A stretch of 64,000 nt of DNA from Lasiosphaeris hirsuta. Taxonomy: Eukaryota > Ascomycota > Sordariomycetes > Sordariales > Lasiosphaeriaceae. The notes beneath the pieces are model-generated. The model was not told where the DNA came from. It was given only the letters and a program-made list of their open reading frames with translations, and searched no databases. The stretch lies in the NCBI GenBank assembly GCA_030549175.1, contig JAUKUA010000009.1, positions 186,001 through 250,000 on the forward strand, given 5' to 3'. The position numbers and the translations under genes were made by a program. Of the stretch, positions 54,390 through 64,000 are shown one piece after another (position 1 is the first letter of the stretch; the number at the start of each line of letters is the position of its first letter).

Positions 54390-55260
54390 TTTTTAAAATA
54401 AGATATTTTAAAAAAATTATAAAAGGCTTAAGACTAATCTTACTTTTATCTTATATCAGAAAAGACTTAAAGAAGTTAATAATAAAAAGAATAAACATCT
54501 TAACTATATAAAAGAATCTTATCTACTTATAATATATAAATAAGATATTATAACAATTAATAATAAACTTATTAATAATAATAATTTATAATATAAAAGA
54601 TACGTAAGTAAGAAACCTAATTATAAAAGTAGTTATAGTTGACGTAAAAGATATCTTTAATATAATATAAAAGTAAAGGTTAAAATAAAAGCTTATAAAG
54701 ACGAGATAAGACTATACTATAATCTACTTCTATATTACCTTTTTAATAGACTAAGTTACTATGATCAGAAGAGACTTAATAAAAACTTAACAACTAATAT
54801 CGGATAGACTATTATAAGACTTTTCTTTCTTACCTATCTTCTTTACCTTATATCTCATGGTAATAATAAAAGACGATCAGACTTATTATTACATAGACGA
54901 TATCACGGTTATTATAATAGGTAAGATAAAGAAATTAGTTTAAGCTAAACTTATAATAAGGCTTAAGGAGTTCTTAACTTAAGGAAAGACTAATGAAGTC
55001 TTTTTCGATAGTATAAAGAACGAGTATATCCTTTTTACGTTAAAAAAGGGCTTAAGACTAGACATCCTTGTAAAAGGAGTTATTATATCATATAAAAAGA
55101 TACTTCGGTAACTAGAAATGTAATTTAACCTATTACTATACTTTAAGACGTATATAAAGGTAATAGTAACGAGAGGTAAGCTAACGACCGTACTTCTAGA
55201 CTACATATTAAATAAGGTTAAGAGGTTAGCCCTAAAACTTACGGTCTAAGTAGTTAAGAC

Positions 55261-55582
55261 TGTTACGTGGAAAAATGTAGATAGCCTAAATAGGTTAGTC
55301 CGTTATACGCAGTCCCTACGCTCAATTGAGCACAGGGGGTACGCTGCCATATAATGGCAACGTGCCCTCCAGACTGATTGCCAACGGGCCATCCTTTACA
55401 AATTATTTATACCACCATACAATATGTCATGTCAGTGTTCATGTGAAGGACCACCAAAGTAACGCTTACACAAGCGGTCCTTTTGACCGTAGTAAGTGGT
55501 GTCCCTACCATCGAATCGGATAGACCTTACCAGTCAATTTGACGCCTCCGGAACCAACACTAGCTTATACCACGTTGTAATA
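55261..55582 (+). repeat. Putative 5' LTR of Gypsy element 2
   Basis: TGTTACGTGG start, less mutated than the DNA on either side. The end is guessed from a CCACGTTGTAATA sequence resembling an inverted terminus. The second LTR copy needed to prove this is not in view. Confidence 0.45.
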
Positions 55583-55583
55583 A

Positions 55584-55722
55584 AGACAACGATAACGTCA
55601 ACATCAACAGTACGAAGGCTCTTAACTGAGTCGACGGCCTACTGTTGAGACAACAACGACAACGTGTACGTTAACGGCACGAAGGCTCTTAACTGAGTCG
55701 GCGACCTACTGTTAAAACAACA
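55584..55722 (+). repeat. 67-bp tandem duplication in the leader of Gypsy element 2
   Basis: ACGAAGGCTCTTAACTGAGTC occurs at 55,612 and 55,679, with matching sequence before and after (ACAACGA(T/C)AACGT..., GACCTACTGTT). Period 67 bp, two units. Confidence 0.85.
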
Positions 55723-55732
55723 AGACAAGCGG

Positions 55733-57960
55733 ATGTACATTATTAAGCTCCACGAAGTCCAACAGATGTTCGATTACATCTCTAAGAATCCGAGAGTCAA
55801 GTGGTAGACCAGCATAAAGCCGGAGTATAAGTAAGTACTCGTGGCGTTAGTAAGCCTAATTTTTCTTACCAACGGAACATTTACCTACTTAAGAAGCCCC
55901 ATTCAGAATAGCTATCCAAACGCCTGGAACGTTAATAACTACATTCCGAAAGAGCACTTTAAACCTTTAGTCGACAACTATCTTCAAGGAGTACAGGAAG
56001 GCCTTTACCTAGTATTAGAGTACTCGAGAACGGCGGAAACGTTAGAACCAAGGGGTACCTAACAGACTCTGACAACGTTACCGCCTACGGACCTAACACT
56101 TAGGGACACGTTAACCATCCTATTACTAAGTAACATGACGTTAGTAGCTAGACGGGATATTATACCAGGGAAGTCCGATACTATATCGTAAGACGAAGGA
56201 TTCTCGCCTACAACGTTAAGCGAAATAGCAAAAGACTATATGCTAAGGTAGGACCCGGATCCGCTTAAGGATTACGCTAACGAGTAACCTCCTGGTCCAC
56301 CTTTATTTCTACCTCCGAGGTAATTAACAATCGAGAAGTAGCTTACGTAGATGATACAGGTCATATAGACACATCTTACGATTATCCTTGTAAGGACTAG
56401 TACGCCGGCGACCGGCCCCGTGGCTTAAGCGAGTACTCCGTTAGTAATGAGAGGCTTTAACTAGTAGATCTATTATGTCGGTCTCTTCTAGTTAGACGTA
56501 CTACCGGAAAAAGACGGTAAGGCCTAACTGTTTTATAATAATAAGTAACTTTGTTACTATAACATTTATCTTTAGACTATACGTATTAAGGAAGTAGCCC
56601 TAGATTTAAATAAATATAATACTCTTTATAAAGAACTATTTTTATTATTTAAGAAATTAGCCTTTTAATAGTATAAGCTTTAATTGTTAACTAAGGATAA
56701 AGAGTACGTAAGACTAAGTGTCTTTAACTAGGTTATAATTATCCTTTAACAGTTTGGACTAAAGCTAGTAGACATAGAATGATAGTTTAGTTAACCTACG
56801 AGTAAGTTTAAGGCCGAAGATAACATTACTAGTAAGTTAGTCTATGTATATGTGATAGATTGTTTTAAGTACGTAAGAGTATAAGGAGATAAGGAGGATT
56901 TCTAATTACTTACTAAGCTATATAACAACTTATATAAGAAATTACGCCAGCTCTATACTCGACTAACTACTAAAGACATACTTTGTAATTACTTCGATAA
57001 GATCGAAAAAAAGACATTAGTATCTCGTGATATATTAGTTATTAAAAGAACGGTTATAAGAGTAACTAAGACGGTATTATATAATGACGACATTATAACT
57101 TATAGTAACGATAATATTAACTAGGTTAATAAAGATAGAAGATAAGGTTAAGCTAACGATTAAAGAAGACAAGCTACCTAATAAGATAATAACGGTAATT
57201 AAGGATACTTTAATAATAGAGGGTTATCCTCCGGTAACTAAAGAAGTAAATAGTAAGGACGTTTATACTTTAATAACGTAAACGAATATAGTTATAACAC
57301 GTATCTACGTTAGAGATTTATTAATTAAATACCTAAAGGTTTCTAGCTAGACCGAGTATTCTAGAGGTAGTAATATTATAACTAACGTTAACCTCATAAT
57401 AACGGCACTTTTACCTATATTAACGATAAGTTTATCTACGGAAAAAGTATTAACGCCTAGTAGTAGTATAAGTAACTTGAGGCCGAGAGATATTACTTTA
57501 TTAACGAAGAAAAATCGAAAAAGGATACTATTACTTTTCTTAATATTACGATATCTCCTTTTTATTTAACTTTCCTTCGTTCCCCCGTAGTATTAAGTAA
57601 CCTTACCCGGTATAAGGTACTTAATAAGAAAAAGTATAAATGTTCGAGCTATACAGAAACATTTAACTATAGAAATAAGCTATAGTAGCATATCCGGACG
57701 GAGTGTATCAAATAACCGTAGAAGCTAAAGGAAGGTTTAATCATATGTTAGGAACCTAGGTTCCTAAAAGAACCTATGTCTCTTATACCTCTTATAAAAC
57801 CTATAATCTTTAGGAAGTAAAGGTCCCTTACAGAACCTATAACTCCGAGGTAGCCTACCCGTTTAAGAGAAGAGCTAGAGAACTCTAAGGAGTTAGAGGA
57901 TAATAAGAACGTAAGAATAAGTAAGAACGACATAAGGAAGGTTCATTTTAAATAGATATC
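55733..57960 (+). pseudogene. Gypsy element 2 gag with C2HC finger
   Basis: From ATG 55733 (MYIIKLHEVQQMFDYISKNP) the frame runs with stops at Gln/Trp positions; 55,841-56,062 is open. At about 57,641-57,708 a finger reads YKCSSYTETFNYRNKL..HIRTEC. In fungal Gypsy elements a similar finger has a second Cys where this has Tyr. A basic, Glu-rich region follows. The start is reasonable because of its position just after the leader repeats. Confidence 0.6.
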
Positions 57961-58099
57961 TATAAAAGATATGGAAGAAGAAGATAAAGGATTTATTACA
58001 ACCTAGAAAAGTTACTCGATAAAGGACTAAAGTAGTAATAACTTAAGCGATAAAGGAGCTTACGTTATCCTCGAGGAAGGGTAAGTTATTAAAGTAAAC

Positions 58100-61000
58100 T
58101 TACTACTTCGCCCCATAGGCTCTTAACATCCGAAGAAGTCTTATCTTCGAATTAACGTCAAAGTAGACTTAAACGATAAACCTATATATGTCTACTTTAA
58201 TACTAGTAGCTTAACTAACCTCGTCGATAAAAAGTAGATTTAAAAATGGATACGCTATTTATGCTAGGTACCACAGAAACCCCGTTTCGTTAAGGGAGTT
58301 AACTTAAGAACTCACATCGATAAATAAGCTAAGTTTAATTTTTATATTCCTGGTATAACGTAACAAACTAATGTTAACACTTACTTTCACATAAAGGCCG
58401 ATGTTATCAACGAACTAGGACTATACATGTTAATCGGTATTACCTTCATAGATGACAATGACGTAACTATCGACTTCTTAAGAAATAATATTACTTTTCG
58501 ATCTATTAAAAACATAAAGATAAGGACGGACCTAGTTACCAAACCTCGCCGAGAAATCACACGTAAGGTTACTACTTTTTAAAACGTTATTTTTATACCT
58601 AGAGAGAAAGGTTTCATTAAAACTAAAATATACGATTTACTAAAGTTATTACTTAAGGAGACATATATTTATAACAGGCCATAGACTTTTTATCTTATGT
58701 TAACATAAGAAGGTATCTAAGATAGTAACATCGACTACCTAATACCTCATATAGTATATTTCTATAACTAAATATCTAAGCCGATAATCATTAAAAGAGG
58801 TTAAAAGATTAGAAAAGTTTAAGAATAGCCCGGAATAAAATAGGTATTTGTATTTAATTTAATAAGTTATAATACGAACATAAAAGTAAGGATTACATAA
58901 GTCTCTTCTATAAGACATTATATAAAGCTTAATAATGTTAATATAAAAGAATGTTATTTAGCTATCTTTAATAAAATCTACTAACTTAAGAATAAAATAG
59001 AGGATGTTTTCGTTCATATTTTAAGTAGTTAAGTAAGTAACGAGATAGAGATCGTCAATACCTCATAGCCACTTTCTCTAAAGATAAGATATCACATATT
59101 ATCATATAAAGTCGAGAAGCTAACCGATTTTCTTATTATTAAGAGTAAGGCTAGAATAAGTATCTATAAGATAAACGGAGTTTTTATAGAAAGGATTAAG
59201 GACCTTTTAAATAAGTATAATATATTTTGTAACAGAGGTATTATACCTATGCCCGATAAGAGTAAAATAAGGATTAACCTTATTAAGAGATAGTAAAACT
59301 AAATTAAGCTAACAAAGCTATATTTCCAAGGAGTAAAAGATTACGTTTTTGCTACGTAGAGACTCGATACTATACATACGGCCGGAAAGCTAACCTTTCT
59401 TAACGAACTAACCTCTATCACATATCTTACCTTCGTGGTATAAAGAACGGTTAACGAAGTAGAGAAGGGTTATCTTATCATCAACTTACATACCCTAAAT
59501 AAGGTTATAGTATTAGACGTCTACCTACTTATGGACTAAGACGATATGATCCTCGTAATATAAAGAAAAAAGGTTTTCTTTATAATAGATACCTCCGGTT
59601 TCTTCCATTAGTTACTAGTCTATAATAAATACTGTAATTACATAGTTATTATTACGAAAAGAAGGCTTAAGCGATTAAACGTAATACTCATGGGATTTAA
59701 GAACTTACCCGCTTTCACCTAGCATTTCATAGACTACCTATTCCGTGACAGTTAAGATTTCGTATAAGTATACATCGATAACATCGTCGTCTTTAGTACT
59801 ACAGAAGACGAGTACTATAAGTACATAAGCAAGGTACTTAAGCTCTTAGAGAACACAAGGATATATATTAATACTAATAAGTTATTTACGGCCTATCTAA
59901 CGATCTAACTCTTAAGATATATTATCAATGGAGAAGGAGTCGCGAAAACAGATAATCAAATTACGACTTTCCAAAAGATAAAATTCCTAAATATGCTAAA
60001 TATACTTAAGATCTATTTAAAGATAGCTAGATAGTTACGACGTGAGATTACCTAGTATAACGTCAAAGCCGGACTATTATAGAAGAAAAAGATAGTATTA
60101 CTAACATTAAGCCGTAAAAAAGGAAAGATTATAAACGGAAACATAAAGAATATGAGGAAGGCCTATACATTGAAAATATGTTTTTAACTTTCAAAAGATA
60201 AATAGAAATCTTTCTACCTACTATAAGAACACTTATGTACACAATTTACGACTTACTATTACGTTAAAATAAAGTTATTGTTTTTTAAAGTCGATACTTA
60301 TAAAGGAGCTTTTAGCCTCTTCGTTTTCTAACTTAAAGATAACTAAGATAAGAAAGTAATTCTAGGACGTGACCTTGTAATAGAGAAGGTTCTACCGATT
60401 ATATTCTTATTAAGAGTAACTACTACGACTAAGTAAAAATATAGATCTACGGAGGTAGAGGTTACAGTAGTTATGTAAGTAGTTAGAAAGCTTAGGAAGA
60501 TAGTTTAGTCAAACTAACATTATCTAAACGTCCTAACGGATCACACTCTTACTAAAGGCATCGTTAAGTATATATCTTTAGTAACGATAGACTTAAACAA
60601 GGCTAACCTTAAGCTTACGAATGTAATAAACTAACTTTCTTAGTTCGAGATCGACATTTTTTACATCTTAGATATTCTTAACGTTGTTTTTAATATATTC
60701 TCACGGCTTCTAACGTTTAAATAAGACTCTAAAAAGCTTAAGGTAAATAAATTTAACGAGCTTAATAATATCTAAGCTATGGTATAGAACATAGGAGACG
60801 AGATATCTGTTACGGTTACTTAGGTAAGTACCGAGCCCGTTATCAGTGACTCGTTCAAAACCACCTTATATAAGGGTTATAAGAACGATACGAAATATAG
60901 TAAGTTAATAGCCGGTATTAACGCTAGGATAGAAAAACCTATTATACCACAACGGGTAGAATACACTAGAGTACCTAAGAGGTACCTACGACTTCTAATA

Positions 61001-62450
61001 GGACCATTTAAGATTAAGGATAAGTTACTATATCACGTCGATCACGATAGAAATCGTCATCTCTATATCTTAAGAGCATACGTTAAGACAGTACTTAAGA
61101 TAGTTTACGATAAATCATATTATTTCAGCTTCTATAAGATAATAGACAGCTTTTAAAATGTATACTTTATTAATAAGGTATAGAAAGCAAAATATTTCAT
61201 CTAGTTTTATAAGGCCTATCGCCAGAACCAAACCGATAGGTAGCTTATAAACAAGGAAATGATACCTATCTACATAACCCTATAGCCGTTCTATACCATC
61301 ATAATAGATTTTATTATCGGCCTACCTACAGTCCTATTAGCCAGAACGATATAACACTTCAAAGGCTATAATATACTTAACACACTTTGTATAGTTACGT
61401 ATAAGTTTTCTAAAAAAACACTCTTATTGGCGGAACACTATATCTACATAACTAAGGATTAAGTAAAGGTATTAACGAGATTATTATTTATATATAACTA
61501 AGAACTACCGATAATAATTATTAGCGACAGAGACTTAAAGTTTACTTTAGTATTATAGAAAGAGATTTTCGATATTTATGATATTAAACTACTCTTTTCT
61601 ACCGCTTACTACTTACAAACTGATAGTTAGTCAGAGAGGACGAATTAGATGGTCGAGATTACTATTTGTTTTTACATCTTTATAATAGATAGAGAGGTTC
61701 CGTAGGTTAATATGTTACTATTACTCCAGTTTAATATTAATAACACGTTAGCCGTTATAATTAATAAATTACCTAATAAACTAGTCTTCGGATTCCGGCT
61801 AAGGTCCCTAGTAGACATTCTAACTATGAAAGAAGGTATAAGAATAGGTACCGAGGTAACGGAGGTTCTTAAGAGATATTACCAAAAGGAAGCAATTTAA
61901 CTTCTTAATATCGTTGGCGTAATAATAAAACTCTATTATAACGACAAGTACATATCCGAGACCTTTAAGATTAAAGATACTATTTACCTATACCTTTACA
62001 AAGGTTATTATCTACCTAGTAAGTTAAAAAGAAAATAGTCACCTTAAAAGACGGGCTCGTTTAAGATCATTAGTAAGATAAAGACAAGTAATCTAACTTA
62101 TAAACTTAACTTTCCGGTATCATAAAGAGTATACCTAATCGTCTCAGTTATATAACTATACCGCCTTTAACAAGGCGAGGATCCTTTTAGCTAAAAGCGA
62201 CAGGTATTATTAGCTATTAGGGTTAACGAATAAGAAGAATGAAAGCTTAACTATATCGTTAGTAGTAAAGTAAGCTGAAAGAAGAAGAACCTAAGTATTA
62301 AGTACCTTGTCTACTAAAAGAACTACGAAGTTAAAGACGATACATAGGAGCTAAGAGTAAACCTATTGTTAAACGTGAAAGATACTGTCATAAGTTACGA
62401 AGTAAGAAACCTTATCAACTAGGATAAGAAGTATAAGAAGAAAGGTATCA
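58100..62450 (+). pseudogene. Gypsy element 2 pol
   Basis: Protease region near 58,180-58,480 (YVYFNTSSLTNLV; YMLIGITFIDDN). RT near 59,400-59,900: ELTSITYLTFVV, FFIIDTSGFFHQ-like block, and VYIDNIVVF at 59,771-59,782 (YIDD to YIDN, GAC to AAC). Integrase: IIDFIIGLP near 61,310, IISDRDLKF near 61,528, and YYLQTDS.SERTN near 61,610 carrying the catalytic Glu. A chromodomain-like end (YLVY, DDT.ELRVNLLLNVKD) lies at 62,290-62,400. Heavily interrupted by TAA/TAG. Confidence 0.7.
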
Positions 62451-62699
62451 AGGCCGTTAAGTACGTTAAAGTCGATATTATCCCTACTATAAAAATAGTA
62501 GTTAAGCTTCCACAGTACTAAACTACCAGATAAAAGATGTTTTCGAGGACAAATAACTTTCTTAACAAAGTAAGGAAGTATTTTAGCTATAATACCAGAT
62601 CTTTTCTTTCTTTTACTTTCTTTTATTAATCTTACTTAGCTATACGAGTACCTTCTTACTACGAGCTAAAAAGACTAAATAATTAGATAAAAGCCTTAT

Positions 62700-64000
62700 C
62701 ATAACGTCGTTTTTCCTCTGTCAATTTTCCTTATTATAAGGCCCTAGCCTACTAGGCCAGGCTACTAACTAAAAAACCCCTCCTACAAAATTTTTACGTT
62801 TTTCTTTTTTACAACCATTACTACCCTTATCACCGCTATTAAGTTACACCTTCATACTTTCTCTGTATCTTACTATCACGTTTATTCGTACTCTAAGATA
62901 GCTAAATTTAGTTATTTACAAGAGTATATTTGTAAAATAGAACGTCAATTCGAGGTAGCTCGAGCTAAGCCAAATAATCTAGACGTACCTAAGGACAGCC
63001 TAATAGCTAAAAGTCCGGATCCTATGTACCTCCAAATTCTAGCCGAAGAAACCTTAAGACACGCTAAATAAGCCTAAGAGAATATCACCGTTATTACCAA
63101 ACATAGTAAAGACGACTATGATAAGCCTAAGCCTAACGATCTACCTAACTACGATTTTAACTACGATAACAACAAGAGTAAGTACGTAAAGAACGATAAC
63201 TTTAACCTTACCATAGAAGGCGAGCCTAATAACGAGGATAAAGAGATAACCTCGGATCCCTCGGATAACTTATCTAGCTTTTCTACCGGCTTACCTATTA
63301 AATATCACACCCCTAAGAAGTACCATCGTTAAGACGTAAAGACATTTTAGAAACAAGCTAAATAGAAAGCTAAGTAACTTACTACTGGCGGTAAGGGGCC
63401 TAAGGTCTCATTAGACTATAGAGCCTACTTCGAGTTTAAGTACCATAACAAGTCAGTAAGTAAACAAGAAGCTTATAAGTATACCGCTTTTATGATCGAT
63501 AATCCGAAGCTTCTCTTTATAATAAATGAAGAGATTAAAGATATCTTTACTAAAAAATCAAAGTTAGCTACTAAGAACTAGAGTCTAGCTAACAACCTAC
63601 GTATATACCAGTTAAAAAAGTTATTAAACAAGGCTAAGGTAACATATGATAAGTAAGGTGTCAATAATAATTACTTACTTTTAAAGGTATCTATCTTTAT
63701 GATTATCTATTATTACCTTATAGCCACTTTAAACGAAAAGCTATCTTTAGTCTTTATCTACCTTAATTACCTCGACCTTACGTAAATTCATACCTAGGCC
63801 GACTAAGCGAACGTTCTTATTACCGGTACGAACTAACACTGACGTACGTAGTTCCAACGCCTTAAGTACCAACTCGCTAACAAGACTATAAAGCTTAAGG
63901 AAGCTAAAGTAGTCTATACGTCTTCTATAGCCAATATACTTACTGACATATACAATCTCTAAAAGTACCTTAAGGGTAAGATTAATATCCTTGAGAATAA
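62700..64000 (+). other. Unidentified long degraded frame, running off the window
   Basis: A single reading frame can be followed from about 62,850 to the end of the window (over 370 codons). Its stops are all TAA/TAG/TGA at Gln or Trp-like positions and there are no frameshifts. It includes ARAKPNNLDVPKD, an acidic Asn/Asp-rich stretch around 63,160-63,290, FEFKYHNKSVSKQEAYKY, and LKEAKVVYTSSIANILTD near the end. I do not recognise the family. It may be the first coding region of another element, possibly one starting near TGTCAATTTTCC at 62,719. RIP-type mutation is less dense than in the neighbouring element. Confidence 0.5.

Larger units (their letters stand above)
41479..55260 (+). mobile_element. 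LINE family B, copy 2, split by a Gypsy element and truncated
   Basis: Outer limits of an interrupted copy. The left part is 41479-45639 (5' UTR, ORF1, endonuclease, start of RT). A Gypsy element occupies 45640-54384. The right part resumes at 54385 with the RT sequence that follows in copy 1 (AAGATA..., GGCTTAAGACTAATCTTAC) and stops at 55260, where a second LTR element begins. RT motifs in the right part include YYYIDDI near 54,885 (Ala to Ile change). The remainder of the copy lies beyond the second insertion or is lost. More heavily mutated than copy 1. Confidence 0.85.
55261..62650 (+). mobile_element. Second Ty3/Gypsy LTR retrotransposon, RIP-mutated, 3' LTR not identified
   Basis: Begins at a sharp junction with LINE B copy 2 as TGTTACGTGG. 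A putative short LTR runs to about 55,582 (CCACGTTGTAATA may be the mutated mirror of the start). Then a leader with tandem repeats, gag from about 55,733 with a C2HC finger, pol with protease, RT, integrase, and a chromodomain-like C-terminus near 62,250-62,420. No matching 3' LTR is visible in the window, so the right end is approximate. It is a different family from element 1 by motif spelling. Confidence 0.75.

Noticed and set aside
1..64000. tRNA or rRNA genes
   Set aside because: I looked for GGTTCRANYCC-type boxes and rRNA-like blocks and saw none I could support by eye; a tRNAscan-SE run would settle this.

Overview
The window looks like chromosomal DNA of a filamentous ascomycete (Pezizomycotina; Sordariomycetes is my guess). 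The reasons are short GT-AG introns with CTRAY-type branch points, a HET-domain gene, a NACHT-type NLR, and a long repeat island whose coding frames are interrupted almost only at Gln/Trp positions (CAA/CAG to TAA/TAG). That last pattern is the CpA-to-TpA signature of repeat-induced point mutation (RIP).

Layout. 0-25.3 kb is a gene-bearing segment. In order it holds: a secreted M28 leucine aminopeptidase (+, five exons); an ECHDC3-like enoyl-CoA hydratase/isomerase (-); a multi-membrane-segment gene with frame breaks (+); a badly decayed DUF6604-like gene (-); a divergent pair made of a low-complexity Ser/Asn/Asp/His protein (-) and an FHA + Ser/Thr kinase (+); a broken NACHT NLR (-); an intact HET-domain protein (-); a RIP-mutated pogo/Fot1-type DNA transposon with perfect 40-bp terminal inverted repeats; a truncated unknown gene (+); a calcineurin-like metallophosphoesterase (-); and a ketopantoate reductase (-, three exons). 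Signalling and allorecognition-type genes (kinase, NLR, HET, DUF6604-like) cluster at 6-19 kb, and two of them are dead.

25.7-64 kb is a RIP-mutated repeat island with almost no host genes. It contains two LINE-type retrotransposon copies of one family (A) in head-to-tail order at 26.0-32.9 kb; an internally deleted LINE derivative with ~190-bp 5' monomers at 33.2-34.5 kb; and two copies of a second LINE family (B) at 35.3-41.5 kb and 41.5-55.3 kb. The second B copy is split by a complete Ty3/Gypsy chromovirus (45,640-54,384; two 1,331-bp LTRs, 5-bp target duplication ACTTA) and is cut again at 55,261 by a second Gypsy element with a chromodomain-like C-terminus. The last ~1.2 kb is a further degraded long frame I do not recognise, running off the window.

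How it fits together. The left part mixes housekeeping enzymes with a small self/non-self or signalling neighbourhood; the right part is a nested AT-rich, TpA-rich heterochromatin-like block. Premature stops of the RIP type (CAA/CAG to TAA/TAG) also occur in the NLR and DUF6604-like relics, so mutation may have affected duplicated or TE-adjacent host genes as well. Family names come from motif reading only; no database search was possible.
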